Origin: DASYTH01 sp035712165
GTDB lineage: Bacteria; Actinomycetota; Actinomycetes; Mycobacteriales; Pseudonocardiaceae
Length of the DNA: 23,932 nucleotides
Assembly: GCF_035712165.1 (NCBI RefSeq)
Contig: NZ_DASTBH010000240.1
Coordinates: forward strand, 1-23,932
Direction of reading: 5' to 3'
Positions 13,827-21,115 of this stretch are shown here, one piece after another (position 1 is the first letter of the stretch; each line of letters begins with the position of its first letter). The notes under the pieces are model-generated. The model did not search any database, was not told where the DNA came from, and worked only from the letters and a program-made list of their open reading frames with translations. A program made the translations under genes and the position numbers.

Positions 13827-15743
13827 GTGCGATGGGACAACCAGCGGGTTGACGAGGCCAACGAGCAGATCCTGCCGGGTCTGCCGGGCCTGGTGCGAAG
13901 CGTACGGACCCCCGAGTTCGCCGGGATGGTCTTCCACGAGGTGGCCGCGAAGTCGGTGCTGAACAAGGTGCCGGCCGCGTCGTCCATGCCGTTCGCCTGG
14001 ACGGTCAACCCCTACCGCGGGTGCTCGCACGGCTGCCGCTACTGCCTGGCCGGCGACACCCCGATCCTGCTGGCCGACGGGCGCACCCGCCCGCTGGCCG
14101 AGCTGCGCGCCGGGGACCGCATCTACGGCACCGAGCGGCGCGGCAACTACCGGCGCTACGTGCCGACCGTGGTGCTGGACCACTGGTCCACGATCAAGCC
14201 CGCCTACCGGGTCGTCCTCGAGGACGGCACCACCCTCATCGCCAGCGGCGACCACCGGTTCCTCACCGAGCGCGGCTGGAAACACGTCACCGGCGCCATG
14301 CGCGGGCCGGACCGGCGCCCGCACCTGACCACCGGCAACAAGCTGATCGGCACCGGGGCGTTCGCCACGCCGCCCAAGCAGCTGGCCGAGTACCGGCTCG
14401 GCTACCTGTGCGGGCTGATCCGCTGCGGCGGCCGGGCGCCGGCCGCCCTGGACCGGGCCCGGGAGTATCTCGCCGAGCTCGACGTGTTGTCCGACCGGCT
14501 GCTCGAGCTGCCGAGGTCGCCCGGAGCCGAATGGACCAAGGGGTTTCTGGCCGGCACGTTCGACGCCCGGGGCAACGCCGCCCGGGGGATCGCCCGGATC
14601 GCCACCGGCACCGCCGAGCTGACCCGGCTGACCGCCGACGCCCTGGAGCGCCTGGGTTTCCCGCACGTGGTGGAGAAGTCCCGATGGGCCGTGGACGTGC
14701 GCTGGGTGCGGCTGCTCGGCGGGCTCCGCGAGCGACTGCGGTTCTGCCACACGGTCGACCCGGCCGTGCGGGAGCACCGGACCATCGACGGGACCGCGTT
14801 CAAGTCCGCCGCCAAGCTCGGCGTCGTCGCGGTCGAACCGCTCGGCCTGGAGCTGCCGCTGTTCGACATCACCACCGGCACCGGAGACTTCATCGCCAAC
14901 GGGGTGGTCAGCCACAACTGCTTCGCCCGGCACTCGCACACCTACCTCGACCTCGACGCCGGCCACGACTTCGACACCCAGATCGTGGTCAAGGTGAACG
15001 CCCCGGAGGTGCTGGCCGCGCAGCTGCGCTCGCCGAAGTGGACCCGCGAACACGTGGCGATGGGCACCAACACCGACCCCTACCAGCGCGCCGAGGGGCG
15101 CTACGCGCTGATGCCCGGCATCATTCGCGCCCTGGCCGAGAGCCGGACGCCGTTGTCCATACTGACCAAGGGAACGGTGCTGTCCCGGGACATCCCGCTG
15201 CTGGCCGAGGCGAGCGAGCGGGTCTCGGTCGGCATCGGGGTGTCGATCGCGCTGCTCGACCGCGAGCTGCAGCAGCGGCTGGAGCCGGGTACCGCGAGCC
15301 CGCAGGCCCGGTTGGAGCTGGTGCGCAAGGTCCGCGAGGCGGGGTTGCCCTGCGGGGTGTTCGTGGCGCCGGTGCTGCCCGGTCTCACCGACTCGGTCGA
15401 GGCGCTCGACGGGCTGTTCGGAGCCATCGCCGAGACGGGTGCCACCGGCGTGACGGTGCTGCCGCTGCACCTGCGGCCGGGTGCGCGCGAGTGGTTCGCC
15501 GGCTGGCTCGGCCACGAGCACCCGGACCTGGTGCCGGCCTACCGCGAGATCTACGGCCACCGCCGCAACGCCTCGGTCGGCTACCGCCGCTGGCTCGCCG
15601 CCCGCGTGCAACCCCTGCTCCGCCGGCACAACCTGCTGCCCGACAGCCCGCGCACCGCCGACCCCGACCCCACGTGGCCCTCCGGCAGCCTCCCCGCCGC
15701 CACCGACCTCCCCGTCGACCACGCCCAGCTCGCCCTCCTCTGA
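13827..15743 (+). CDS. Intein-containing Rv2578c-family radical SAM protein
   Basis: A 638-residue precursor that should splice to 346 residues, close to the length of mycobacterial Rv2578c. It belongs to the SplB-like radical SAM proteins (relatives of spore photoproduct lyase). Extein landmarks are VRWDNQ at the start, LVRSVRTPEFAGMVFHEV (22-39), LNKVPAASSMPFAWTVNPYRGCSHGCRY (45-72), and after the intein CFARHSHTYLDLD, GTNTDPYQRAEGRYALMPGI and PLSILTKGT. Cysteines 66 and 70 plus C365, which becomes residue 73 after splicing, form the CxxxCxxC site that binds the [4Fe-4S] cluster and S-adenosylmethionine. GTG 13827 matches the Rv2578c N-terminus; the open frame back to 13566 lies antiphase inside idi and is not coding. 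SOS control suggests a role in DNA repair, but the substrate is unknown. Confidence 0.92.
   Translation: MRWDNQRVDEANEQILPGLPGLVRSVRTPEFAGMVFHEVAAKSVLNKVPAASSMPFAWTVNPYRGCSHGCRYCLAGDTPILLADGRTRPLAELRAGDRIYGTERRGNYRRYVPTVVLDHWSTIKPAYRVVLEDGTTLIASGDHRFLTERGWKHVTGAMRGPDRRPHLTTGNKLIGTGAFATPPKQLAEYRLGYLCGLIRCGGRAPAALDRAREYLAELDVLSDRLLELPRSPGAEWTKGFLAGTFDARGNAARGIARIATGTAELTRLTADALERLGFPHVVEKSRWAVDVRWVRLLGGLRERLRFCHTVDPAVREHRTIDGTAFKSAAKLGVVAVEPLGLELPLFDITTGTGDFIANGVVSHNCFARHSHTYLDLDAGHDFDTQIVVKVNAPEVLAAQLRSPKWTREHVAMGTNTDPYQRAEGRYALMPGIIRALAESRTPLSILTKGTVLSRDIPLLAEASERVSVGIGVSIALLDRELQQRLEPGTASPQARLELVRKVREAGLPCGVFVAPVLPGLTDSVEALDGLFGAIAETGATGVTVLPLHLRPGAREWFAGWLGHEHPDLVPAYREIYGHRRNASVGYRRWLAARVQPLLRRHNLLPDSPRTADPDPTWPSGSLPAATDLPVDHAQLALL
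14043..14918 (+). other. Intein (292 residues) with degenerate LAGLIDADG endonuclease domain
   Basis: Residues 73-364 of the precursor. Splicing elements are intact: first residue Cys73 in block A (CLAGDTPILLADGRTRPLAEL), block B LIASGDHRFLT with H143, and the end FDITTGTGDFIANGVVSHN with penultimate His363 and terminal Asn364, followed by Cys365 as the +1 nucleophile. Between them are remnants of a LAGLIDADG (DOD) homing endonuclease: LCGLIRCGG at 194-202 and LAGTFDARG at 241-249. In both, the acidic residue at the catalytic position (the D of DADG) is replaced, by G and by R. The inter-motif part is short. I infer that it splices but can no longer home. Confidence 0.88.
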
Positions 15744-15843
15744 CCGGGATCACCGGCTTCTCAGCGCACCCTCAGCGTGGGGCGGGCACGATGGGGGTAT
15801 ACGCAGGCAGGGGTGGTGTCCAGTGCCGAAAGGGTGATCGCGT

Positions 15844-16977
15844 GTGTTTCGGGTGCCGGTGATGGTTCGACGGTCCACGGCTCTGCTCGTCCCGGTCGGC
15901 GCGGCCACCGCGCTGGCGCATGCGATCTGGGAGGTGCCGGCCGCGCTGGGCAGCCGGCCGGCGGGGGAGCGGCTGGAGCGGATGCGGCGCTCGCCGCGGT
16001 TTCACGACGGCGCGTTCCACAACGAGGTGCCGGCGAGCATCGCGCCGGCGTCGAGCGGGCCGGGGATCATGCGCGAGATGGCCCGGGACCGCATGACGCG
16101 CCGGCCGCGCTCCGCCGTGCCCCTGGTCACGCCGGCCACCTCCGACCTCACCGGCGTCGCGGCGGACGGCCTGCGCACCACCTGGTTCGGCCACGCCACG
16201 GTGCTGGTCGAGCTGGAAGGCAAGCGGGTGCTGTTCGACCCGGTGTGGAGCGAGCGGGTCTCGCCATCGCAGGCGGTCGGCCCACGCCGGCTGCACCCGC
16301 TGCCGATGGCGCTGGACGACCTGCCGCCGCTGGACGCCGTGGTCATCTCGCACGACCACTACGACCACCTGGACATGCGCACGATCCGGCGGCTCGCGGC
16401 GGCCGGCCCGGTGCCGTTCGTGGTGCCGCTGGGCGTCGGCGCGCACCTGGAACGGTGGGGCGTTCCGGCCGGCCGCATCGTGGAGCTGGACTGGGAGGAG
16501 CGCGCCTCGATCAACGGGCTGGACCTGATCGCCACCGCCGCGCGGCACTTCTCCGGCCGGCGCCGGCCCGGGGAGAACACCACCCTGTGGGCCTCCTGGG
16601 TGGTGGCCGGCAAGCACCGCCGGGCGTTCTACACCGGTGACTCCGGCTTCTTCGACGACTACGCCGCGATCGGCGCCGCGCACGGGCCGTTCGACGTGAC
16701 GCTGGTCCAGATCGGCGCCTACTCGCCCTACTGGCCGGACATCCACATGACGCCGGAGCAGGGCGTCGCGACCCACCTCGCGGTCCGCGGCGGGGTCCTG
16801 GTGCCGGTGCACTGGGCGACCTTCAACCTGGCCATGCATTCCTGGTCGGAGCCGGTCGAGCGGCTGCTCGCCGACGCGGCCGGCCACGGCGTCCGGGTCG
16901 CCGTCCCGCGCCCCGGCGAACCGCTCGACCTCGACGACCTACCCGACCCGGACCCCTGGTGGCGCTCGGTCGCCTGA
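15844..16977 (+). CDS. Metallo-beta-lactamase-fold hydrolase, NAPE-PLD/UlaG-like
   Basis: A 377-residue protein with a hydrophobic N-terminal segment (about 10-28) that may anchor it to the membrane or act as a signal. The hydrolase domain (about 108-345) shows TTWFGHATVLVELEGKRVLFDPVWS (112-136), ISHDHYDHLD with H170, H172, D174 and H175, H235 in AARHFSGR, D266 in YTGDSGFF, and VPVHWATFNLAMH with H323. This matches the subgroup related to N-acyl-phosphatidylethanolamine phospholipase D; bacterial substrates are mostly unknown. GTG 15844 is preceded by AAAGGG (15829-15834); GTG 15856 is an alternative. The 100-base upstream gap contains TATACG (15798-15803), a possible -10. It appears monocistronic. 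Confidence 0.9.
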   Translation: MFRVPVMVRRSTALLVPVGAATALAHAIWEVPAALGSRPAGERLERMRRSPRFHDGAFHNEVPASIAPASSGPGIMREMARDRMTRRPRSAVPLVTPATSDLTGVAADGLRTTWFGHATVLVELEGKRVLFDPVWSERVSPSQAVGPRRLHPLPMALDDLPPLDAVVISHDHYDHLDMRTIRRLAAAGPVPFVVPLGVGAHLERWGVPAGRIVELDWEERASINGLDLIATAARHFSGRRRPGENTTLWASWVVAGKHRRAFYTGDSGFFDDYAAIGAAHGPFDVTLVQIGAYSPYWPDIHMTPEQGVATHLAVRGGVLVPVHWATFNLAMHSWSEPVERLLADAAGHGVRVAVPRPGEPLDLDDLPDPDPWWRSVA

Positions 16978-17107
16978 GTCCGGCCGGCTACTGAGCGCAA
17001 GCCCGAATCCCGGTTGGGTCAATTTCCCGCCGCTCCGTCATTGTCGGCTCCCTCTGCGGGTCTGTCTCGCAGAAGCGTCAACGGACACATGGAGTCGGAG
17101 GGGAGCA

Positions 17108-17950
17108 ATGGGCGGCAAACACCGGCCTGGGACACCGCGGGATCGGGCGCTGGGCGCCGAGCTGCGGGTGCTGCGGGAGCAGTCGGGAAAGAGCCTGGCC
17201 GAGGTCGCCGGTGCGATCCACTGGAACGTCTCCACGCTGAGCCGGCTGGAGCGGGGCCAGCGGCACATCTCGCCGGAGGCGATCAAGGGCCTGGCGGTCA
17301 TCTACGACCTGCCGCCGCAGCGCCGCGACGCGCTGCTGGCCCGGGCCAGCGAGCCGGTCGCGCTGGGGTGGTGGGACCGCCCGCCGGCCGGCCTGACCAA
17401 CTCGCTCGGCGCGCTGGCCTCCTACGAGCACGAGGCCGTGCGGCTCACCGACTGGAGCCCGGGCGTGGTGCCGGGTCTGCTGCAGACCAAGGAGTACTCG
17501 ATCGCGATCATGCGGGACTGGGGAGTGTCGGACAACGACCTCAACCCCCGGCTCGGGGCCCGGATGCAGCGCCAGGAACTGCTCAACCGCCGGGAGGTCG
17601 ACTACACCGCGTTCATCGGCGCTGCGGCGCTGGACAACCGGATGTGCGGGGTCGACGACTTCATCCGCCAGCTGCGGCATCTGGCCCGGGTGTCGGTCCG
17701 GGACGGGGTGACGGTCCGGATCGTCGACGCCCCCACGTCCTTCGCGCTGAGCAGCTGGTACCTGATGGACTTCCGGCACACCGGCCCCGTGGTGCACCTG
17801 GAGCACCTGCGCTCGGCGACGTTCCTGTTCGACAAGGAGACCAACGCCTACGTGACCGCCCGGGCCAAGCTCGACAAGATCGCCCTGAGCGAGCCGGAGA
17901 GCCGGGATAGGATCGAGGGTCTGATCGAGCGACTGATCATGGGGAGCTAA
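17108..17950 (+). CDS. XRE-family regulator with DUF5753 domain
   Basis: A 280-residue protein. The N-terminal helix-turn-helix domain (about 16-72) reads LGAELRVLREQSGKSLAEVAGAIHWNVSTLSRLERGQRHISPEAIKGLAVIYDLP, a typical Cro/C1-type fold. The rest (about 95-275) is a DUF5753 domain, recognisable from SYEHEAVRLTDWSPGVVPGLLQTKEYSIAIM and MQRQELLNRRE. Such regulators are numerous in Streptomyces and its relatives, where WhiJ is a studied example, and usually sit next to a DUF397 gene, as here. ATG 17108 has GGAGG at 17097-17101 with 6-base spacing. The 130-base gap upstream has no clear promoter. The DUF397 gene starts 3 bases after the stop. Confidence 0.93.
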   Translation: MGGKHRPGTPRDRALGAELRVLREQSGKSLAEVAGAIHWNVSTLSRLERGQRHISPEAIKGLAVIYDLPPQRRDALLARASEPVALGWWDRPPAGLTNSLGALASYEHEAVRLTDWSPGVVPGLLQTKEYSIAIMRDWGVSDNDLNPRLGARMQRQELLNRREVDYTAFIGAAALDNRMCGVDDFIRQLRHLARVSVRDGVTVRIVDAPTSFALSSWYLMDFRHTGPVVHLEHLRSATFLFDKETNAYVTARAKLDKIALSEPESRDRIEGLIERLIMGS

Positions 17951-17953
17951 TCG

Positions 17954-18124
17954 ATGCCCGGAGAACCCTTGCGGTTCAAGAAGTCCAGCCGCTCCGGCGG
18001 GGAGTCGAACTGCGTGGCGATCGCGCACACTTACCAGGAGGTGCGCGACACCAAGAATGCCGGTGGGCCGCCGCTCGCCGGGGTGGACGCCCGCCGCCTG
18101 GTCGCCTTCGCCCGGCGGTCCTAG
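17954..18124 (+). CDS. DUF397 domain protein (small partner of the XRE/DUF5753 regulator)
   Basis: A 56-residue protein. The sequence begins MPGEPLRFKKSSRSGG, then ESNCVAIAHTYQEVRDTKNAGG, the classic DUF397 layout: a (W/F)xKSS-SGG motif, a conserved NCV, and a C-terminal A(G/W)xxF-like end (LVAFARRS). Members include small developmental proteins such as BldB relatives in streptomycetes; paired with DUF5753 regulators they are thought to antagonise or modulate them. ATG 17954 has GGGAG at 17942-17946 inside the end of the regulator gene. The stop TAG (18122-18124) shares the palindromic CTAG with the stop of the convergent gene, a 3-base coding overlap. Confidence 0.92.
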   Translation: MPGEPLRFKKSSRSGGESNCVAIAHTYQEVRDTKNAGGPPLAGVDARRLVAFARRS

Positions 18125-19128
18125 ATGAGAATCTGCCGGCCGTCCGGCCACTCCCAGCGCACGCAGAAGATGCCCGGACCGAAGTCCAGCGCGACCGCGT
18201 GACCGTGCCCGTCGGCGTTGATCTCCACCCGGCGCCGGCTGGTGATCTGGTTGTCCGGGTCGGTGGTGTACTGCTCGCAGTAGCGGGGCAGCATCCGCGG
18301 GTCGAACCGCAGCTCCAGCACGAACTCGCGGACCGGCGTGGTGAACTTGCGGCAGTAGCTGTCGTCGCCACGGGAGTACGGCGGGCCGGGGTGGGTCAGG
18401 GCGTAGTCCAGGATCACCGTCTCGCCGCGGTGCAGCGGCGAGTCGAGCAGGATCTCGGCGACCACGATCCCGGCGACGTGGTCGTGGGCGAGCCGGCCGA
18501 TCGTGCAGCCGTGCGCGGCGGTGATCGTGGGAAACGGACGGCCGGGGCGCTCCAGGTCGTAGACCATGATCGTGCGCTCGGCGCCGTCCCGTTCGGCGCG
18601 CAGCACCTGCCGGACGTTGATCCGCTTCTCGCCCTGGTCGGCGGCGAGTTCCATGACGTCCTGCTGGCTGATCTTGGTGAGCGCGGCCTCGGTGGTGAAG
18701 TCGATCCGCTTGAGCAGGTTGGACACCTGCTCGCTCTTGGTCCACAGCGACTCGATGGGCAGCCGGTTGGACTCGCGGTTGGCCCGGCCGCGCGGCCGAG
18801 GCGGCCCGAGCAGCGCCATCAGCGACCCCGGCGCCACGCCGAGCACCGACTCGAGGTGGCCGAGCGCCGCCAGCGACTCGGCGCGTTCCGGCCTGCGGCG
18901 GCCGGACTGCCAATAGCTCAGCGCGGTGACGCTGACCGACACGCCTCGTGAGCGGAGTCGATACTGGATTCGATCCAGACTCAGTCCGCTTGCCTGGATT
19001 GCCGCACGTAATGCTGTTGGAAATGCATCGGCGACCAGGGAGTCCGGTTGTTCGCTAACAATTGCACGTTGCAAGGTGCCGTTTTGGTGTAGCTCCCGAA
19101 CTGACTCGCGGGTGATTCCGCTACCCAT
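18121..19128 (-). CDS. XRE-like helix-turn-helix regulator with unknown C-terminal domain
   Basis: A 335-residue protein. Residues about 36-108 form an HTH of the form FPTALRAAIQASGLSLDRIQYRLRSRGVSVSVTALSYWQSGRRRPERAESLAALGHLESVLGV, similar to XRE proteins common in Micromonosporaceae-like genomes. The remaining roughly 200 residues are beta-rich (RPFPTITAAHGCTIGRLAHDHVAGIVVAEI, RGETVILDYALTH) and contact-rich in Arg, Tyr and Asp; I do not recognise the family. ATG 19128 is chosen over ATG 19164 for its GGGGAG Shine-Dalgarno sequence 5 bases upstream. The 5' end (about 18950-19128) is less GC-rich than the rest of the window, a possible sign of transfer or relaxed codon use. It converges on the DUF397 gene and diverges from aspS. 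Confidence 0.82.
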   Translation of the reverse strand: MGSGITRESVRELHQNGTLQRAIVSEQPDSLVADAFPTALRAAIQASGLSLDRIQYRLRSRGVSVSVTALSYWQSGRRRPERAESLAALGHLESVLGVAPGSLMALLGPPRPRGRANRESNRLPIESLWTKSEQVSNLLKRIDFTTEAALTKISQQDVMELAADQGEKRINVRQVLRAERDGAERTIMVYDLERPGRPFPTITAAHGCTIGRLAHDHVAGIVVAEILLDSPLHRGETVILDYALTHPGPPYSRGDDSYCRKFTTPVREFVLELRFDPRMLPRYCEQYTTDPDNQITSRRRVEINADGHGHAVALDFGPGIFCVRWEWPDGRQILI

Positions 19129-19144
19129 TGGATCTCCCCTGATT

Positions 19145-19150
19145 ACCTTA
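19145..19150 (-). promoter_or_regulatory. Candidate -10 element of the 18121-19128 regulator
   Basis: TAAGGT on the minus strand fits the TANNNT -10 pattern and lies 16 bases upstream of the ATG at 19128. The 5' leader would then be about 10 bases and contain just the GGGGAG Shine-Dalgarno sequence. A -35 is not clear (GGACGT at 17-base spacing). Confidence 0.35.
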
Positions 19151-19254
19151 CGCCGTGGTAGCACAGTACGTCCTGGGGTGGTCGATGGGTAGCCGTCAGG
19201 TTAAATCTGGCCGTAAACAGTTAGCTACGTTCGGTTAGCGGACACGGAACCTGC

Positions 19255-19285
19255 TGGACGTACCAGGTACGGCCTTGGCTAGCCT
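19255..19285 (+). promoter_or_regulatory. Candidate aspS promoter with palindromic spacer
   Basis: TGGACG (19255-19260) as a weak -35 and TAGCCT (19280-19285) as a -10 are separated by 19 bases. A perfect dyad CGTACCAGGTACG occupies 19259-19271, inside the spacer and touching the -35. A leader of about 40 bases would follow, ending at AGAGAGG (19318-19324) before GTG 19331. Direct GTTAGC repeats lie further upstream (about 19221-19240). Confidence 0.35.
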
Positions 19286-19330
19286 CATGCCTTGGGGGTT
19301 TTCGGTCGACGAGCAGCAGAGAGGTTACTG

Positions 19331-21112
19331 GTGATCCGCACCCACGAGGCCGGGACGCTCCGGGCCGAGCACGTTGGGCAGACCGTCACGCTGAGCGGGT
19401 GGGTGGCCCACCGTCGCGATCACGGTGGGGTCATCTTCGTCGATCTGCGTGATGCCTCCGGGGTGGCCCAGGTGGTCTTCCGCGAAGGCGAGATGGCCGA
19501 GCGCGCCCATCAACTGCGCGCCGAGTTCTGCGTGCGGGTCACCGGAGAGGTGTCCCGCCGCCCGGCCGGCAACGAGAACCCGGACCTGGCCACCGGCGAG
19601 ATCGAGCTGCTGGCCACCGGTCTCGACGTGCTCAGTGAGGCCGCGCCGCTGCCGTTCCCGCTGGACGAGCACCTGACCGTCGGCGAGGAGGTCCGGCTGC
19701 GGCACCGCTACCTCGACCTGCGCCGGCCCGGCCCGGCCCGGGCCATCCGGATGCGCAGCGAGGTCAACCGGATCGCTCGCGAGTTGCTGCACCGTGAGGG
19801 TTTCGTCGAGATCGAGACCCCTACGCTGACCCGGTCCACTCCGGAGGGCGCCCGGGACTTCGTGGTGCCCGCCCGGCTGCGCCCCGGCTCCTGGTACGCG
19901 CTTCCGCAGTCGCCGCAGCTGTTCAAGCAGCTGCTGATGGTCGGTGGCCTGGAGCGGTACTACCAGATCGCCCGCTGCTACCGGGACGAGGACTTCCGGG
20001 CCGACCGGCAGCCCGAGTTCACCCAGCTCGACATCGAGATGAGCTTCGTCGACCAGGACGACGTGATCGCGCTGACCGAGCGGGTGGTGGCCGCGCTGTG
20101 GGCAGAGCTGGCCGGCTACCGGATCCCGCAGCCGATCCCGCGGATCAGCTACGCCGACGCGATGGCCCGCTACGGCACCGACAAGCCCGACCTGCGCCTG
20201 CTCACCGAGCTCACCGAGCTCACCGAGTACTTCGCCGACAGCCCGTTCCGGGTGTTCCGCGCGCCCTACGTCGGCTCGGTGGTGATGCCGGGCGGGGCGA
20301 GCCAGCCGCGCAAGCAGCTCGACGCCTGGCAGGACTGGGCCCGGCAGCGCGGCGGCAAGGGGCTGGCCTACGTGCTCGTCGGCGAGGACGGCACGCTCGG
20401 CGGTCCGGTCGCCAAGAACCTGTCGGACGCCGAGCGGGAGGGGCTGGCCAAGGCGGCCGGTGCCGAGCCCGGCGACTGCGTCTTCTTCGCCGCCGGCCCG
20501 CCCGCGGAGGCCCGGGCGCTGCTCGGCGCCGCCCGGGTGGAGATCGGCCGGCGCTGCGGCCTGATCGACGAGTCGGCCTGGGCGTTCGTGTGGGTGGTGG
20601 ACGCCCCGCTGTTCGAGGAGGCCGAAGCCGCCCGCAGCCACGGTGACGTCGCGGTGGGCGGCGGGCGGTGGACCGCGGTGCACCACGCGTTCACCTCGCC
20701 GACCCCGGAATGGGTGGACCGGTTCGAGGAGGAACCGGGCAACGCGCTGGCCTACGCCTACGACATCGTCTGCAACGGCAACGAGCTGGGTGGCGGATCC
20801 ATCCGTATCCACCGGGCCGACGTGCAGGAGCGGGTCTTCGCGGTGATGGGTATCTCGCCGGAGGAGGCCCGGGAGAAGTTCGGCTTCCTGTTGGAGGCGT
20901 TCAAGTACGGACCGCCGCCGCACGGCGGGGTCGCGCTCGGCTGGGACCGGGTGTGCATGCTGCTGGCCGGGGAGACGTCGCTGCGGGACGTGATCGCCTT
21001 CCCGAAGACCGGCGGCGGCTACGACCCGCTCACCGGCGCACCCGCGCCGATCACCGCCGACCAGCGCAAGGAGGCGGGCGTCGACGCCAGGCCGGCGCCG
21101 TCCGGATCCTGA
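19331..21112 (+). CDS. aspS: Aspartate--tRNA(Asp/Asn) ligase
   Basis: A 593-residue class II synthetase of bacterial type. An N-terminal OB anticodon-binding domain (about 1-105; VTLSGWVAHRRDHGGVIFVDLRD) precedes the catalytic domain with motif 1 (GFVEIETPTLT, 157-167), motif 2 (YQIARCYRDEDFRADRQPEF, 211-230) and motif 3 (GVALGWDRVCMLLAG, 533-547), with a GAD insertion between. His31 and Gly80 sit where discriminating enzymes such as E. coli have Leu and Lys, a pattern reported for non-discriminating AspRS. It therefore likely also charges tRNA-Asn with Asp for GatCAB. GTG 19331 matches the mycobacterial start and follows AGAGAGG; the frame back to 19292 has no support. A threefold CTCACCGAG repeat (20201-20227) encodes LTELTELTE. 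Confidence 0.96.
   Translation: MIRTHEAGTLRAEHVGQTVTLSGWVAHRRDHGGVIFVDLRDASGVAQVVFREGEMAERAHQLRAEFCVRVTGEVSRRPAGNENPDLATGEIELLATGLDVLSEAAPLPFPLDEHLTVGEEVRLRHRYLDLRRPGPARAIRMRSEVNRIARELLHREGFVEIETPTLTRSTPEGARDFVVPARLRPGSWYALPQSPQLFKQLLMVGGLERYYQIARCYRDEDFRADRQPEFTQLDIEMSFVDQDDVIALTERVVAALWAELAGYRIPQPIPRISYADAMARYGTDKPDLRLLTELTELTEYFADSPFRVFRAPYVGSVVMPGGASQPRKQLDAWQDWARQRGGKGLAYVLVGEDGTLGGPVAKNLSDAEREGLAKAAGAEPGDCVFFAAGPPAEARALLGAARVEIGRRCGLIDESAWAFVWVVDAPLFEEAEAARSHGDVAVGGGRWTAVHHAFTSPTPEWVDRFEEEPGNALAYAYDIVCNGNELGGGSIRIHRADVQERVFAVMGISPEEAREKFGFLLEAFKYGPPPHGGVALGWDRVCMLLAGETSLRDVIAFPKTGGGYDPLTGAPAPITADQRKEAGVDARPAPSGS
20201..20227 (+). repeat. Three tandem 9-bp CTCACCGAG units inside aspS
   Basis: Exact threefold repeat in frame, encoding LTELTELTE at residues 291-299 of AspRS. 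Its length is a multiple of three, so unit gain or loss would not shift the frame. Confidence 0.8.
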
Positions 21113-21115
21113 CCG

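Noticed and set aside
14021..15862. 613-codon frame overlapping the radical SAM gene in another phase
   Set aside because: Arg/Pro/Gly-rich shadow of the true frame, typical of very GC-rich DNA.
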